64,000 nucleotides of DNA. It comes from CAZDQL01 sp964507325. GTDB lineage: Bacteria; Planctomycetota; UBA1135; GCA-002686595. A program made the translations under genes and the position numbers. This document shows, piece after piece, positions 51,472 through 60,114 of the stretch. The notes beneath the pieces are model-generated. The model was not told where the DNA came from, did not search any database, and was given only the letters and a program-made list of their open reading frames with translations. The stretch spans positions 13,911 through 77,910 of the forward strand of contig CAZDQL010000020.1 of the NCBI GenBank assembly GCA_964507325.1, given 5' to 3'. Every line of letters begins with the position of its first letter. Positions within the stretch are counted from its first letter, which is position 1.

Positions 51472-52625
51472 TGCGCATCGCGGTGGTCACTTCCCTCTTC
51501 CCCAGCCCCCCGCGCCCGCGGGAGGGGATCTTCGCCCTCGAGCGCTGGCGGCGCATGGCGCGGCGCGGACACCAGGTGGCGGTGGTGCACCCCCAGCCCC
51601 ACGCTCCCCCCCTGGCCCGCGGTCGCTGGGCGGAGATCGCCGGCATGCCGGCCGAGGAGGAGCGCGAGGGGCTCCCGATCACCCGCCCGCGCTACTGGCA
51701 CCTGCCGCGGCGCTCCCGCGGCAACGCGCGGCGCTTCGCCAAGGCGGCGGCGCGCCATCTGGGGGCCGCCGAGGTGGTGGTCTGCGACTACGCCTGGCCC
51801 GCGGCGGCCCTGGTACCGATCGCCCGCGGGCGGGGCTTGCCCTGCGTCGTGAACGGCCGCGGCAGCGACGTGCTCGAGGTGGCCGGGGAGGCGGGGCTGG
51901 GCGCCGAGCTCGCGGGCTACCTGCGCGGCGCCAGCCGCTGGTGCGCCGTGAGCCGGGACCTGGTGAGCGCCATGGACGCCCTGGCCGGCTCCCCCGGCGC
52001 CGGGCGGCTGGTCCCCAACGGGGTGGACGCCGAGCGCTTCCGCCCGCGCCCGCGCGGCGAGTGCCGCCAGCGGCTGGGGCTCGCCGCGGAGGGCGCCCTG
52101 GTGGCCGTCGTCGGGCACCTGATCCCGCGCAAGGATCCGCTGCTGGCCCTGGCGGTCTTCGAGGCGGGCGCCCCCGCCGACGCGCGGCTCGTCTTCGCCG
52201 GCCGCGGGCCCCTCGAGGAGGCGCTGGGGCGGGAGGTTCAGGCGCGGGGGCTCGCCGATCGGGTCCAGCTCCTCGGAGAGCGCAGCCCCGACGAGCTGGC
52301 CCTGCTCTACGGCGCCGCGGACCTGCTCCTGCTCACCTCCTGGCGGGAGGGTCGACCGAACGTGGTGCTCGAGGCCCTCGCCAGTGGACGGGCGGTGCTC
52401 GCCACCGCCGCCGGAGGCACCGGCGAGCTGCTCAGCGATGCGCGCATGCTGGCGAGCGACCGGGATCCCGAGTCGATCGGCAGGGCCCTGGCCGCGCTGC
52501 TCGCCGAGCCCCCCGCGGAGGAGGAGCTGGTCGCCAGCGTCTCCGGTCTGACCTGGGAGGCGGGCCTGGACGTCCTCGAGGAGCTCCTGGAGGAGTCGCT
52601 CGCGGCGCGGAGGGACCCGGCGTGA
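51471..52625 (+). CDS. Glycosyltransferase family 4 protein
   Basis: A 384-residue GT4 enzyme starting M-R-I-A-V-V-T-S-L-F-P at an ATG overlapping the preceding TGA by one base. Donor-site features are V-V-G-H-L-I-P-R-K-D-P, G-R-G-P-L and S-W-R-E-G-R-P-N-V-V-L-E-A-L-A-S-G-R. The V-N-G-R-G-S-D-V segment in the N-domain is common in exopolysaccharide GT4 enzymes. The stop overlaps the GTG of the next glycosyltransferase. Confidence 0.87.
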   Translation: MRIAVVTSLFPSPPRPREGIFALERWRRMARRGHQVAVVHPQPHAPPLARGRWAEIAGMPAEEEREGLPITRPRYWHLPRRSRGNARRFAKAAARHLGAAEVVVCDYAWPAAALVPIARGRGLPCVVNGRGSDVLEVAGEAGLGAELAGYLRGASRWCAVSRDLVSAMDALAGSPGAGRLVPNGVDAERFRPRPRGECRQRLGLAAEGALVAVVGHLIPRKDPLLALAVFEAGAPADARLVFAGRGPLEEALGREVQARGLADRVQLLGERSPDELALLYGAADLLLLTSWREGRPNVVLEALASGRAVLATAAGGTGELLSDARMLASDRDPESIGRALAALLAEPPAEEELVASVSGLTWEAGLDVLEELLEESLAARRDPA

Positions 52626-53791
52626 AGATCCTCTACCACCACCGCACCCAGGCGGAGGACGGCCAAGCGGTCCACATCCGCTCCCTGATCGCCGCCTTCC
52701 GCCAGGAGGGGCACGAGGTGCGGGAGCAGTCGCTCGTGTCGCGGGCGGAGGAGGAGGGCGAGCGGGCGCCGGGATCGAGCTCGGCGGGGAGATCCTCGCG
52801 CTGGAGCTGGATCGGGCGCGTGCCGCGCTGCGCCCGCGAGCTGGCGGAGTACGGCTACACCTGGCCCGCGCGGCGCGCGCTCCTGCGCGCCGCCGCGGCT
52901 TTCGAGCCGGACTTCCTCTACGAGCGCTACGCCTTCGGCAACGCCGCCGGGGTGGGGGCCGCTGAGCGCCTGGGTTTGCCGATCGTGCTCGAGGTCAACT
53001 CGCCGATGGTGCTCGAGCTCGCGCAGACGCGCGGCCTGTCCTGGCCGCGCCTGGCGCGTCGCGTGGAGCGCAGGATCTTCCGGCGCGCCACGCTGGTGTG
53101 CGTGGTGACCGAGGTCCTGGGAGAGATGCTGGCGGAGATGGGTGTCGACCGCGAGCGCCTGCTCGTGACCCCCAACGGAGTGCACCCCGAGCAGTACGCC
53201 GACCCCGATCCCGCCGCCGCCCGATCGGAGCTCGGCCTGCCCGCCGAAGTCGGTCCGATCCTGGGGTTCGTGGGCTACTACCGCGACTGGCACCGACTGG
53301 ACGCGGTGGTGCTGGCGCTGGCCAGCTCGGAGCTCGAAGAGGCGCACCTGGTCTTGATCGGCGAAGGACCCGCGGAGGAGGGCTTGCGCCGGGCGGCGCG
53401 GGAGGCGGGCGTCGAGGCGCGCGTGCACTTCACGGGCAGCTGGCCGCACGCGCGCATCCCCTCCCTCCTGCCCGCCTTCGACGTGGCCCTGGTGCCGGCG
53501 ATCAACCCCTACGCGTCCCCCCTCAAGCTGCACGAGTACATGGCCGCGGGCCTCGCCACCGTCGCACCGGATCAGCCGAACCTGCGGGAGGTCCTGGAGC
53601 ACGGCCAGAACGCGCTGCTCGTGCCCCCCGGAGACCCCGCCGCGCTGTGCGCCGCGATCACCTCCCTGGTGGGGGATCCCGGGCTGCGGACCACCCTGGG
53701 TGAGGCGGCCGCGCGCACGATCGTCGAGCGGGACCTGACCTGGCGCGGGAACGCGCGGGCGGTCCTGGCGCGGGTGGAGGGACTGGTGTGA
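52622..53791 (+). CDS. Glycosyltransferase family 4 protein
   Basis: A 389-residue GT4 enzyme starting at GTG 52622 (V-K-I-L-Y-H-H-R-T-Q-A-E-D-G-Q-A-V-H), the form seen in PEP-CTERM/XrtA-type exopolysaccharide loci. It has E-V-N-S-P in the N-domain, T-P-N-G-V, G-F-V-G-Y-Y-R-D-W and S-P-L-K-L-H-E-Y-M-A-A-G in the donor domain. It is coupled to the preceding GT4 and to the DUF3473 deacetylase by GTGA overlaps. Two consecutive GT4 enzymes suggest addition of two different sugars. Confidence 0.86.
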   Translation: MKILYHHRTQAEDGQAVHIRSLIAAFRQEGHEVREQSLVSRAEEEGERAPGSSSAGRSSRWSWIGRVPRCARELAEYGYTWPARRALLRAAAAFEPDFLYERYAFGNAAGVGAAERLGLPIVLEVNSPMVLELAQTRGLSWPRLARRVERRIFRRATLVCVVTEVLGEMLAEMGVDRERLLVTPNGVHPEQYADPDPAAARSELGLPAEVGPILGFVGYYRDWHRLDAVVLALASSELEEAHLVLIGEGPAEEGLRRAAREAGVEARVHFTGSWPHARIPSLLPAFDVALVPAINPYASPLKLHEYMAAGLATVAPDQPNLREVLEHGQNALLVPPGDPAALCAAITSLVGDPGLRTTLGEAAARTIVERDLTWRGNARAVLARVEGLV

Positions 53792-54627
53792 GCGACGCGC
53801 GGCCCCTGCACGCCCTCTCCTTCGACGTGGAGGAGTACTTCCAGGTCGCCAACCTGCGGCGCATCTTCCCGATGGAGCGCTGGGACGAGATCCCCAGTCG
53901 ACTCGACGTGGGGATGGACCGCATCCTGGCGGCGCTCGAGCGCCACGGAGCGCGGGCGACCTTCTTCTTCCTGGGCTGGGTGGCGGAGCGGCGAGGCGAC
54001 CTGGTGCGCCGCTGCCACGCGGAGGGACACGAGGTCGCCAGCCACGGCTACGACCACCGCTTCCTGGCCGACGTCGGCCGGGAGGGGATCGAGGAGCACC
54101 TCGCGCGCACCGAAGCCGCGATCGAAGCCGCCGGGGCGCCGCGCCCCATCGGCTTCCGCGCCTCCACCTTCACCTTGACGCGCGAGACCTTCTGGGCCCT
54201 GGAGGTGCTGGCGAGCCGCGGCTACCGCTACGACTCGAGCATCCACCCCGTGCGGCACCCCACCTACGGGATCCCGGACTTCGAGCCGGGGATCTCGGTC
54301 GTGGAGACCGACGCGGGACCGATCACCGAGATCCCCGTCTCCACCTACCCCTTCCTGCGCGGCAACCTGCCGGTGGGTGGAGGAGGCTACTTCCGCCTCC
54401 TGCCCGGCGTCGTGCACCGCGCCGCCCTGGCGTCCCTGGAGCGCCGCGGGCGCCGCGCGGTGCTCTACCTGCACCCCTGGGAGTTCGATCCCGACCAGCC
54501 GCGGCAGCGGGTGCCCGCCCTGGCGCGCTGGCGCCACTACCTGAACCTGCACAAGAGCCTGCCGCGCCTGGAACGGCTCCTGGAACGGTTCCGATTCGGG
54601 ACCCTGAGGGAGCTCCTGGCACCCTAG
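53788..54627 (+). CDS. Polysaccharide deacetylase, DUF3473/XrtA-associated type
   Basis: A 279-residue NodB-fold deacetylase. The N-terminal H-A-L-S-F-D-V-E-E-Y-F-Q-V is diagnostic of the PEP-CTERM/XrtA-associated deacetylases (metal Asp in D-V-E-E). Other motifs are A-T-F-F-F-L-G-W-V-A-E-R, H-E-V-A-S-H-G-Y-D-H (metal His pair), G-F-R-A-S and the DUF3473 C-terminus with Y-L-H-P-W-E-F-D. It probably deacetylates the exopolysaccharide. The stop codon lies at the target site of MITE copy 2. Confidence 0.88.
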   Translation: MSDARPLHALSFDVEEYFQVANLRRIFPMERWDEIPSRLDVGMDRILAALERHGARATFFFLGWVAERRGDLVRRCHAEGHEVASHGYDHRFLADVGREGIEEHLARTEAAIEAAGAPRPIGFRASTFTLTRETFWALEVLASRGYRYDSSIHPVRHPTYGIPDFEPGISVVETDAGPITEIPVSTYPFLRGNLPVGGGGYFRLLPGVVHRAALASLERRGRRAVLYLHPWEFDPDQPRQRVPALARWRHYLNLHKSLPRLERLLERFRFGTLRELLAP

Positions 54628-54841
54628 TCCACTTCCGAACTGCCCCCCTTCGATGTGCATCCCTGGGGGCCTCCCGCCGCAAACCCTTTGCCATCAAGGA
54701 CTTCGAGCGCTCACCCCTCGAAGCAGGCCCACCTGCCCCCCGAAAGCTGTCGCCATCCGCCCTGAGAGATGATGCGACCGACGGGACACTGGCCGTGGGA
54801 CGCCGGATGCACACTGAAGGGGGGCAGTTCAGTCCGCTTCC
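54626..54841. mobile_element. MITE copy 2 (194 bp) with 11-bp target-site duplication
   Basis: The element spans 54637-54830. The ends GAACTGCCCCCCTTC... and ...GAAGGGGGGCAGTTC are inverted repeats with 24 of 26 positions matching. Flanks are AGTCCACTTCC (54626-54636) and AGTCCGCTTCC (54831-54841), an 11-bp duplication with one change. The termini resemble those of the element at 32,797-33,011, but the interiors differ. There is no coding capacity. It separates the deacetylase from dxs. Confidence 0.75.
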
Positions 54842-54902
54842 CCCTTGCCCGCACCCCGCTCTTGCGCTTGCAATGCAAGGGGTTTGGAGAGCCCCGCGAG
54901 CA

Positions 54903-56930
54903 ATGAGCGAGACCCCCGAAAGAGACGAGAGCAGTAGCGATGTCGGCGCCGGTACCGGCCTCGGACCGGACACCGGGGATCCCACGCGTCGACTCCTGGA
55001 CGGGATCGACTCTCCCCTGGATCTGAAGCGACTCGAGAGCTCCGAGCTGCCCCAGCTCTGCTCCGAGATCCGCGACTACATCCTGCAGTCGGTCCAGCGC
55101 ACCGGAGGGCACCTGGGGTCGAACCTGGGGGTGGTCGAGCTCACGGTGGCCTTGCACTACGCCTTCGACTTCCGTCGCGACCGACTGATCTGGGACGTCT
55201 CCCACCAGTGCTACCCGCACAAGATCCTCACCGGTCGCAGGGAGCGCTTCGAGACCCTGCGCCAGACAGCGGGGCTGTGCGGCTTCTCCCACCCCGGCGA
55301 ATCGGAGTACGACCTCTTCCACACCGGCCACGCCGGAACCTCGATCAGCCTGGGCCTGGGGTTGGCCACTGCCCTGGCCCGGGAGCCGGAGCAGCCCCAC
55401 GTGGTCAGCGTGATCGGCGACGCCAGCCTGGGGGCCGGCGTGGCCTTCGAGGCCCTCAACCACGCGGGCGCCACGGGCGCCAAGATGCTGGTCGTCCTGA
55501 ACGACAACGAGTGGTCGATCTCCCAGTCGGTGGGATCGCTGGCCAAGTACCTCTCGCGCATCCGCTCCAACCGGCTCATGCAGCGCGCGGGGCAGGAGAC
55601 GCGCAGCCTGATCCAGGCCATCCCCCTGATCGGGCGGCGGGTCGACAAGACCCTGGACGACATCGGCGAGGTGATGCGGCACGCCGTGGTTCCGGGGCAC
55701 GTCTTCGAGGAGCTGGGCGTGACCTACGTGGGTCCGATCGACGGGCACGACATCGACGGCCTCCTCAGAGCCCTGGAGCGCGTCTCCCGGCTCGACGGCG
55801 TGGTGGTCCTGCACTGCCTGACCGAGAAGGGCCGCGGGCACCCCCAGGCACCAGGCCACCCGGAGCACCTGCACGCGGTGAAGCCGGAGCCCGCGGGGGG
55901 CGCGACCGGTGGGGAGCGGGAGAGCTGCGAGGCCGACTCCGGCGCCACCGCCCCCGAGGAGCCAGCGCAGAGCTTCACCGAGGTCTTCGGTCAAGCCCTG
56001 GTGGGTATGGCGGAGCGCGATGTGCGCGTGCAGGCGGTCACCGCCGCCATGCCCTCCGGCACGGGGCTGGACCTCTTCGAGGGGCGCTTCCCCGCCCGCT
56101 TCCACGACACGGGGATCACCGAACAGCACGCCGTCGCCCTGGCCGCGGGGATGGCCAAGGCCGGGCTCAGGCCCGTGGTGGCGGTCTACTCCACCTTCCT
56201 GCAGCGCGGCTACGACCAGGTCTTCCAGGAGATCGCCCTGCAAGGGCTGCCGGTCGTCCTGGCCCTCGACCGCGCGGGCCTGGTGGGGTCGGACGGCCCC
56301 ACCCACAACGGGGTCTTCGACCTGGCCTACCTGAGGGCTCTACCGGGCCTGGTCCTGGGGGCGCCGCGGGATGCGGTCGACGTGCAGCGCATGCTCGCCT
56401 GCGCCCTTACCCTGGAGGGGCCGACGGCCCTGCGCTACCCGCGCGGTACCTGCCCGGAGGAAACGGGCATTCCGGAGGCGGAGCGCCGCGCCATGGAGCC
56501 GGGCAAGGCGGAGCCGTTGCGGACCGGGGACGAGGTGGTGATCTGGTCCTACGGGCCGCTGACCTCCGTGGCGCTCGAGGTCTCCCGGCGCTTCCAGCGC
56601 CGCGGGGTCTCGATCGGCGTCGTCGATGCGCGCTGGGCCAAACCCCTCGACGAGGCCCTTTTGGCGGAGCACCTGCGCAGCCGGCGTTGGATCCTGACCC
56701 TGGAGGAGCACCAGCGCTGCGGCGGATTCGGCACCGCCGTCCTGGAGGCCGCCGGACGCATGCCGCGCAGCGGCGACGAGCGCTCGGCGCGCGTCAAGGT
56801 GCTCGGCATCCCCGACCGCTACGTGGAGCACATGACCACCCGCGGCGAGCAGCTCGCCTCCCTCGGACTCGACGCCGATGGGGTCGAGCGCGCCCTGCTC
56901 GCCCTGCTGTCTCCCTCGCGCGTCAAATGA
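54903..56930 (+). CDS. dxs: 1-deoxy-D-xylulose-5-phosphate synthase
   Basis: A 675-residue thiamine-diphosphate enzyme that condenses pyruvate and glyceraldehyde-3-phosphate for the MEP isoprenoid pathway. It has L-G-V-V-E-L-T-V-A-L-H-Y, D-V-S-H-Q-C-Y-P-H-K, the TPP/Mg region V-I-G-D-A-S-L-G-A-G-V-A-F-E-A-L-N-H-A-G (Ala-Ser where Gly-Ala is usual), D-T-G-I-T-E-Q-H-A-V and D-R-A-G-L-V-G-S-D-G-P-T-H. ATG 54903 (M-S-E-T-P-E-R) is preferred; upstream in-frame starts fall in or near the MITE. The nadK start overlaps its stop. Confidence 0.92.
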   Translation: MSETPERDESSSDVGAGTGLGPDTGDPTRRLLDGIDSPLDLKRLESSELPQLCSEIRDYILQSVQRTGGHLGSNLGVVELTVALHYAFDFRRDRLIWDVSHQCYPHKILTGRRERFETLRQTAGLCGFSHPGESEYDLFHTGHAGTSISLGLGLATALAREPEQPHVVSVIGDASLGAGVAFEALNHAGATGAKMLVVLNDNEWSISQSVGSLAKYLSRIRSNRLMQRAGQETRSLIQAIPLIGRRVDKTLDDIGEVMRHAVVPGHVFEELGVTYVGPIDGHDIDGLLRALERVSRLDGVVVLHCLTEKGRGHPQAPGHPEHLHAVKPEPAGGATGGERESCEADSGATAPEEPAQSFTEVFGQALVGMAERDVRVQAVTAAMPSGTGLDLFEGRFPARFHDTGITEQHAVALAAGMAKAGLRPVVAVYSTFLQRGYDQVFQEIALQGLPVVLALDRAGLVGSDGPTHNGVFDLAYLRALPGLVLGAPRDAVDVQRMLACALTLEGPTALRYPRGTCPEETGIPEAERRAMEPGKAEPLRTGDEVVIWSYGPLTSVALEVSRRFQRRGVSIGVVDARWAKPLDEALLAEHLRSRRWILTLEEHQRCGGFGTAVLEAAGRMPRSGDERSARVKVLGIPDRYVEHMTTRGEQLASLGLDADGVERALLALLSPSRVK

Positions 56931-57853
56931 CCTGCGACGGCGAACCCCGGGCGCGCGAGCTGACGGAGGCGACGCGAGCCCTGGTCCTGGCGGACGGCTC
57001 CAAGTCGGAGGTGGACGAGTGCCTGGACGAGGTGGTCCTGTGGCTCGAGGAGCGCCTGGACGAGGTCGTCCTCGAGCGGGACGTGCGCGCCTTCAGCGAG
57101 CGCTACCCGGCGGATCGGGGGGGCTACGACGGCTCGCACCCGGACCTGGTGGTGGTGCTCGGAGGGGACGGCAGCGTCTTGGCCGCGGTGCGGATCTTCG
57201 CCGAGGATCCCGTCCCGGTGGCGGGGATCCACTTCGGCAAGGTCGGCTTCCTGGCGCCGATCGAGGCGCGCGAGTGGGAGCAGGGCCTGACCGAGGTCCT
57301 GGCCGGCCGGGCGCTGGTCGAGCCGCGCATGATGCTCGAAACGCGTGTCCTCGGTGCTGCCTCTGATGAGCCCGGGCGCGCCGCCGTGGCCCTGAACGAC
57401 GTGGTCGTGCTGCGCGGTTCGACCCGGGGGATGCTCGCGGTGAGGCTCGCCGCCGGTGGTGAGTGGATCAGCGACTACCGGGCGGACGGGGTGATCTTCG
57501 CCACGCCCAGCGGCTCCACCGCCTACTCACTGGCCGCCGGGGGGCCGGTCCTGGCGCCCCACATGCAGGGGATCGTGGCCACGCCGATCGCGGCCCACGC
57601 CCTCGCCAGCCGCCCCCTGGTCCTGCACCCGGACAGCCGTCTCGAGGTGCAGGTGGTCGAGAGCCACGGGCCCGTGACCCTGACCGTGGACGGACACGTC
57701 TTCGACCGTCTGGACGAGGGGGGTGCCATATCCGTGATCCGACACCGCAATGCCTATCCGTTGCTCGCCCCGGTGGGATCCGACCCGTGGCGGCGGCTGC
57801 GCGAGCGGCTGGGGTGGCGGGGGAGCTTCGTCGCCGGCGGAGAGCCGGGCTGA
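56927..57853 (+). CDS. nadK: NAD+ kinase
   Basis: A 308-residue NAD kinase. The diagnostic L-V-V-V-L-G-G-D-G-S (GGDG, near residue 78), G-I-H-F-G-K-V-G-F-L-A, A-L-N-D-V-V-V and D-G-V-I-F-A-T-P-S-G-S-T-A-Y-S-L-A-A-G-G-P are all present. It makes NADP from NAD and ATP or polyphosphate. The ATG overlaps the dxs stop; coupling NADP supply with the NADPH-consuming MEP pathway is plausible. Confidence 0.95.
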   Translation: MTCDGEPRARELTEATRALVLADGSKSEVDECLDEVVLWLEERLDEVVLERDVRAFSERYPADRGGYDGSHPDLVVVLGGDGSVLAAVRIFAEDPVPVAGIHFGKVGFLAPIEAREWEQGLTEVLAGRALVEPRMMLETRVLGAASDEPGRAAVALNDVVVLRGSTRGMLAVRLAAGGEWISDYRADGVIFATPSGSTAYSLAAGGPVLAPHMQGIVATPIAAHALASRPLVLHPDSRLEVQVVESHGPVTLTVDGHVFDRLDEGGAISVIRHRNAYPLLAPVGSDPWRRLRERLGWRGSFVAGGEPG

Positions 57854-57971
57854 TCGCCGGCGGGGAATCCCGGGCTCGCGCTCCTCAGGATCGTCCCCCT
57901 GCGAGCCGATGGAGCCGTGTTGCGCCAGCGCTGCGCCCGCCCGCTTCGGCAGCGACAGGAGTCGACTCCAC

Positions 57972-58775
57972 ATGAGCACCTACGACGACAAGCACCCCGT
58001 GGAGCTGGCTCCCGGAGTCTTCCACCTGGGAGTTCGGGACCACCACAACGCCTGGGCCAACGTGCCCTACCTGATCGTGGAAGGGGACGAGTCGATGTTG
58101 ATCGACCCCGGCTCCGCTCGGCCCGAGTTCTACTCCTGCGTGGCTCGCAAGGTGCACAAGGTGGTCGATCCGCGCACGATCAAGTACATGGTCGTCCAGC
58201 ACCAGGATCCCGACCTGGGTGCGGCCTTGCCGCTCTTCGAGCAGATCGTCAGTCCGGACGTCGAGATCTACACCGCCGGGGAGTCGCGGCTGCTCGTGCA
58301 GCACTACGGCTGCCGCTCTCCGCTGCGCGGCGCGCAGGACGGCGATACGCTGACGCTGGGCGGCAAGCGCGAGATCCGCTTCTTCATGACGCCCTACCTG
58401 CACTTCGTGGGCAGCATGATCACCTACGACGCCCAGACGAAGACGCTCTTCACCTCCGACGCCTTCGGCGGATTCACCGTGGACTCCGCGCTCTACGCAG
58501 GGGACGCCTATCCCGAGTACCTGAGCCTCTTCCTGGGCCAATACCTCGGCTCGCAGCGCGCCCTGGAGTACGGCCTGAAGCGCATCCAGCAGTTGCTCGA
58601 TGGCCCCGGCGTGGAGCGCTTCTGTCCCCAGCACGGCTGCGTGATCCTCGGCGACCAGATCCCGAGCTACATGGAGGCCGCGCGCGGGCTGAAGGTGGGC
58701 GAGGAGATCGACCGCCTGGCGCGCAAGAACGGCATCACGTTGGAGTGGCAGGAGTCGCGCTCCCTGGGCGTCTGA
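57972..58775 (+). CDS. MBL-fold oxygen-binding di-iron protein (ODP/flavodiiron-like)
   Basis: A 267-residue metallo-beta-lactamase-fold protein with the full flavodiiron ligand set and spacing: H77-x-D79-x-D81, H144, D163, H221. This matches stand-alone ODP proteins that bind O2 at a di-iron site and act in sensing or detoxification. There is no flavodoxin domain. The frame is open upstream, but ATG 57972 starts the domain. The small gene at 58,794 follows by 18 bases and probably shares the transcript. Confidence 0.85.
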   Translation: MSTYDDKHPVELAPGVFHLGVRDHHNAWANVPYLIVEGDESMLIDPGSARPEFYSCVARKVHKVVDPRTIKYMVVQHQDPDLGAALPLFEQIVSPDVEIYTAGESRLLVQHYGCRSPLRGAQDGDTLTLGGKREIRFFMTPYLHFVGSMITYDAQTKTLFTSDAFGGFTVDSALYAGDAYPEYLSLFLGQYLGSQRALEYGLKRIQQLLDGPGVERFCPQHGCVILGDQIPSYMEAARGLKVGEEIDRLARKNGITLEWQESRSLGV

Positions 58776-58793
58776 GGGCCAGGGGCACACGAC

Positions 58794-59045
58794 ATGCCGA
58801 ATCACGTGACCATCGCCCAGGCCGTCCTGGACAAAGCGCGCGCCGTCACCGTCCCCGCCCGACTCGAGGAACTCGGTAGCGCCTTCGGGAACGCGGGGAT
58901 CGGGATCTCCCCGGAGGGATCACGGGTGATCTCCGTGGCCGGTGAGGAGAGCTTCAGGAGGCTCGGCCAAGTGCTGCGGGACGCCCTGCCCACCGCCATG
59001 CTGGCAGCCAAGCGCGTCCTGGCCGACAACTCGATCGACATCTGA
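58794..59045 (+). CDS. Small protein of unknown function (83 aa)
   Basis: 83 residues, M-P-N-H-V-T-I-A-Q-A-V-L-D-K-A-R, soluble, with a mixed alpha/beta pattern and a Gly-rich turn (G-N-A-G-I-G-I-S-P-E-G). No Cys or obvious metal motif. I do not recognise the family. Position 18 bases after the ODP gene suggests an accessory or regulatory partner of it. The convergent TauE/SafE gene ends 6 bases away. Confidence 0.6.
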   Translation: MPNHVTIAQAVLDKARAVTVPARLEELGSAFGNAGIGISPEGSRVISVAGEESFRRLGQVLRDALPTAMLAAKRVLADNSIDI

Positions 59046-59051
59046 AGCGCG

Positions 59052-60074
59052 CTAGCGGCGCGTACCCGCGGCCGTCATCTCCGCCAGCCACTCGAGTCGG
59101 CGCACCCCCTTGCGGGCCATGTGCCGGAAGAGGGTCAGGCCGGCGAGGAAGATGGCCGCGCTGAAGGCGAGCAGTCGCAGGCGCGAGTCCCAGTCCGGCA
59201 TGGCGCGTGGGACGATCAGGATCGCCGCCACGAACTGCACCAGGATCGAGCCGTAGAGCAGGGCCGACACGTACAGCCGGCTCTTGTCCTTGATGAAACG
59301 CGCGCCGAAGGGCGCTCCCACCACGACGATCGGGACGCAGACCCACCAGTAGTTCCAGGCCGCGGGGGCGAGCTCTCCCTGGATCTGCCCCCGGTAGAGG
59401 GCCCCCACCAGCGCGTTGCAGCCCATCAGCACCACCGACGTCGGAGTGGCGATCTTCTCGCTGATCCTGAGGCGCAGCACCAGGAGCGAGAAGGTCACGA
59501 TGTCGAGGCCGCTCCCGGTGATCGAACTGATCACCCCCCCCAGGACCCCCGCCGAGCCGAGCAGCAGGGCGTGGCGCGCCCCGAAGCGATCGATGCGGGT
59601 CTTCACCTCGCGATCGCGGTAGCGGTTCACCCAGTAGAGGGCGAATGCGAAGGCCAGCCAGGTGCTGGTGAAGAGCATCTTGGCGTAGGCGGGGGAGGGC
59701 TGCACGTACTCCAACCCCAGGATGATCCCGACCGCTCCTCCGAGACTCGACCAGACCAGCGCCGGCACGAGCACGGGGATCCTGGTGAAGAGGATGGTGA
59801 AGGCCGCCGCCATCATGCCCACGGCCTGGATCATCAGCGAGAAGTCCCGCGCCGTCGCCGGGGGGATCTCGAAGGCCAAGGTCATCACCGGGAAGGCGAC
59901 CGCACCACCACCCTCGCTGGTGGCCCCGGCGATGAAGGAGCCGAAGACCATCGTGACCGACATGAAGGCGTTGTCGGCGAAGAGCCCCCAGTGCCGGCCG
60001 TTGAACATCCCGACCAGCCACAGGGACCAGACGACGGTGCAGGTGATGAGGAGAGCGACCTTGGTGGTGCGCAT
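59052..60074 (-). CDS. TauE/SafE (DUF81) family membrane permease
   Basis: A 340-residue membrane protein with about eight hydrophobic helices. G-S-F-I-A-G-A-T-S-E-G-G-G-A-V-A-F-P-V-M-T in the first half and G-V-I-S-S-I-T-G-S-G-L-D-I-V in the second are the repeated Gly-rich TauE/SafE motifs. Characterised relatives export sulfite, sulfoacetate or other organosulfonates. It is convergent with the ODP/small-protein pair. The substrate cannot be read from sequence. Confidence 0.87.
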   Translation of the reverse strand: MRTTKVALLITCTVVWSLWLVGMFNGRHWGLFADNAFMSVTMVFGSFIAGATSEGGGAVAFPVMTLAFEIPPATARDFSLMIQAVGMMAAAFTILFTRIPVLVPALVWSSLGGAVGIILGLEYVQPSPAYAKMLFTSTWLAFAFALYWVNRYRDREVKTRIDRFGARHALLLGSAGVLGGVISSITGSGLDIVTFSLLVLRLRISEKIATPTSVVLMGCNALVGALYRGQIQGELAPAAWNYWWVCVPIVVVGAPFGARFIKDKSRLYVSALLYGSILVQFVAAILIVPRAMPDWDSRLRLLAFSAAIFLAGLTLFRHMARKGVRRLEWLAEMTAAGTRR

Positions 60075-60114
60075 GACGGGAGAGAAAGTCTAGAAGCCTA
60101 CCCCGTCCTCGCTC

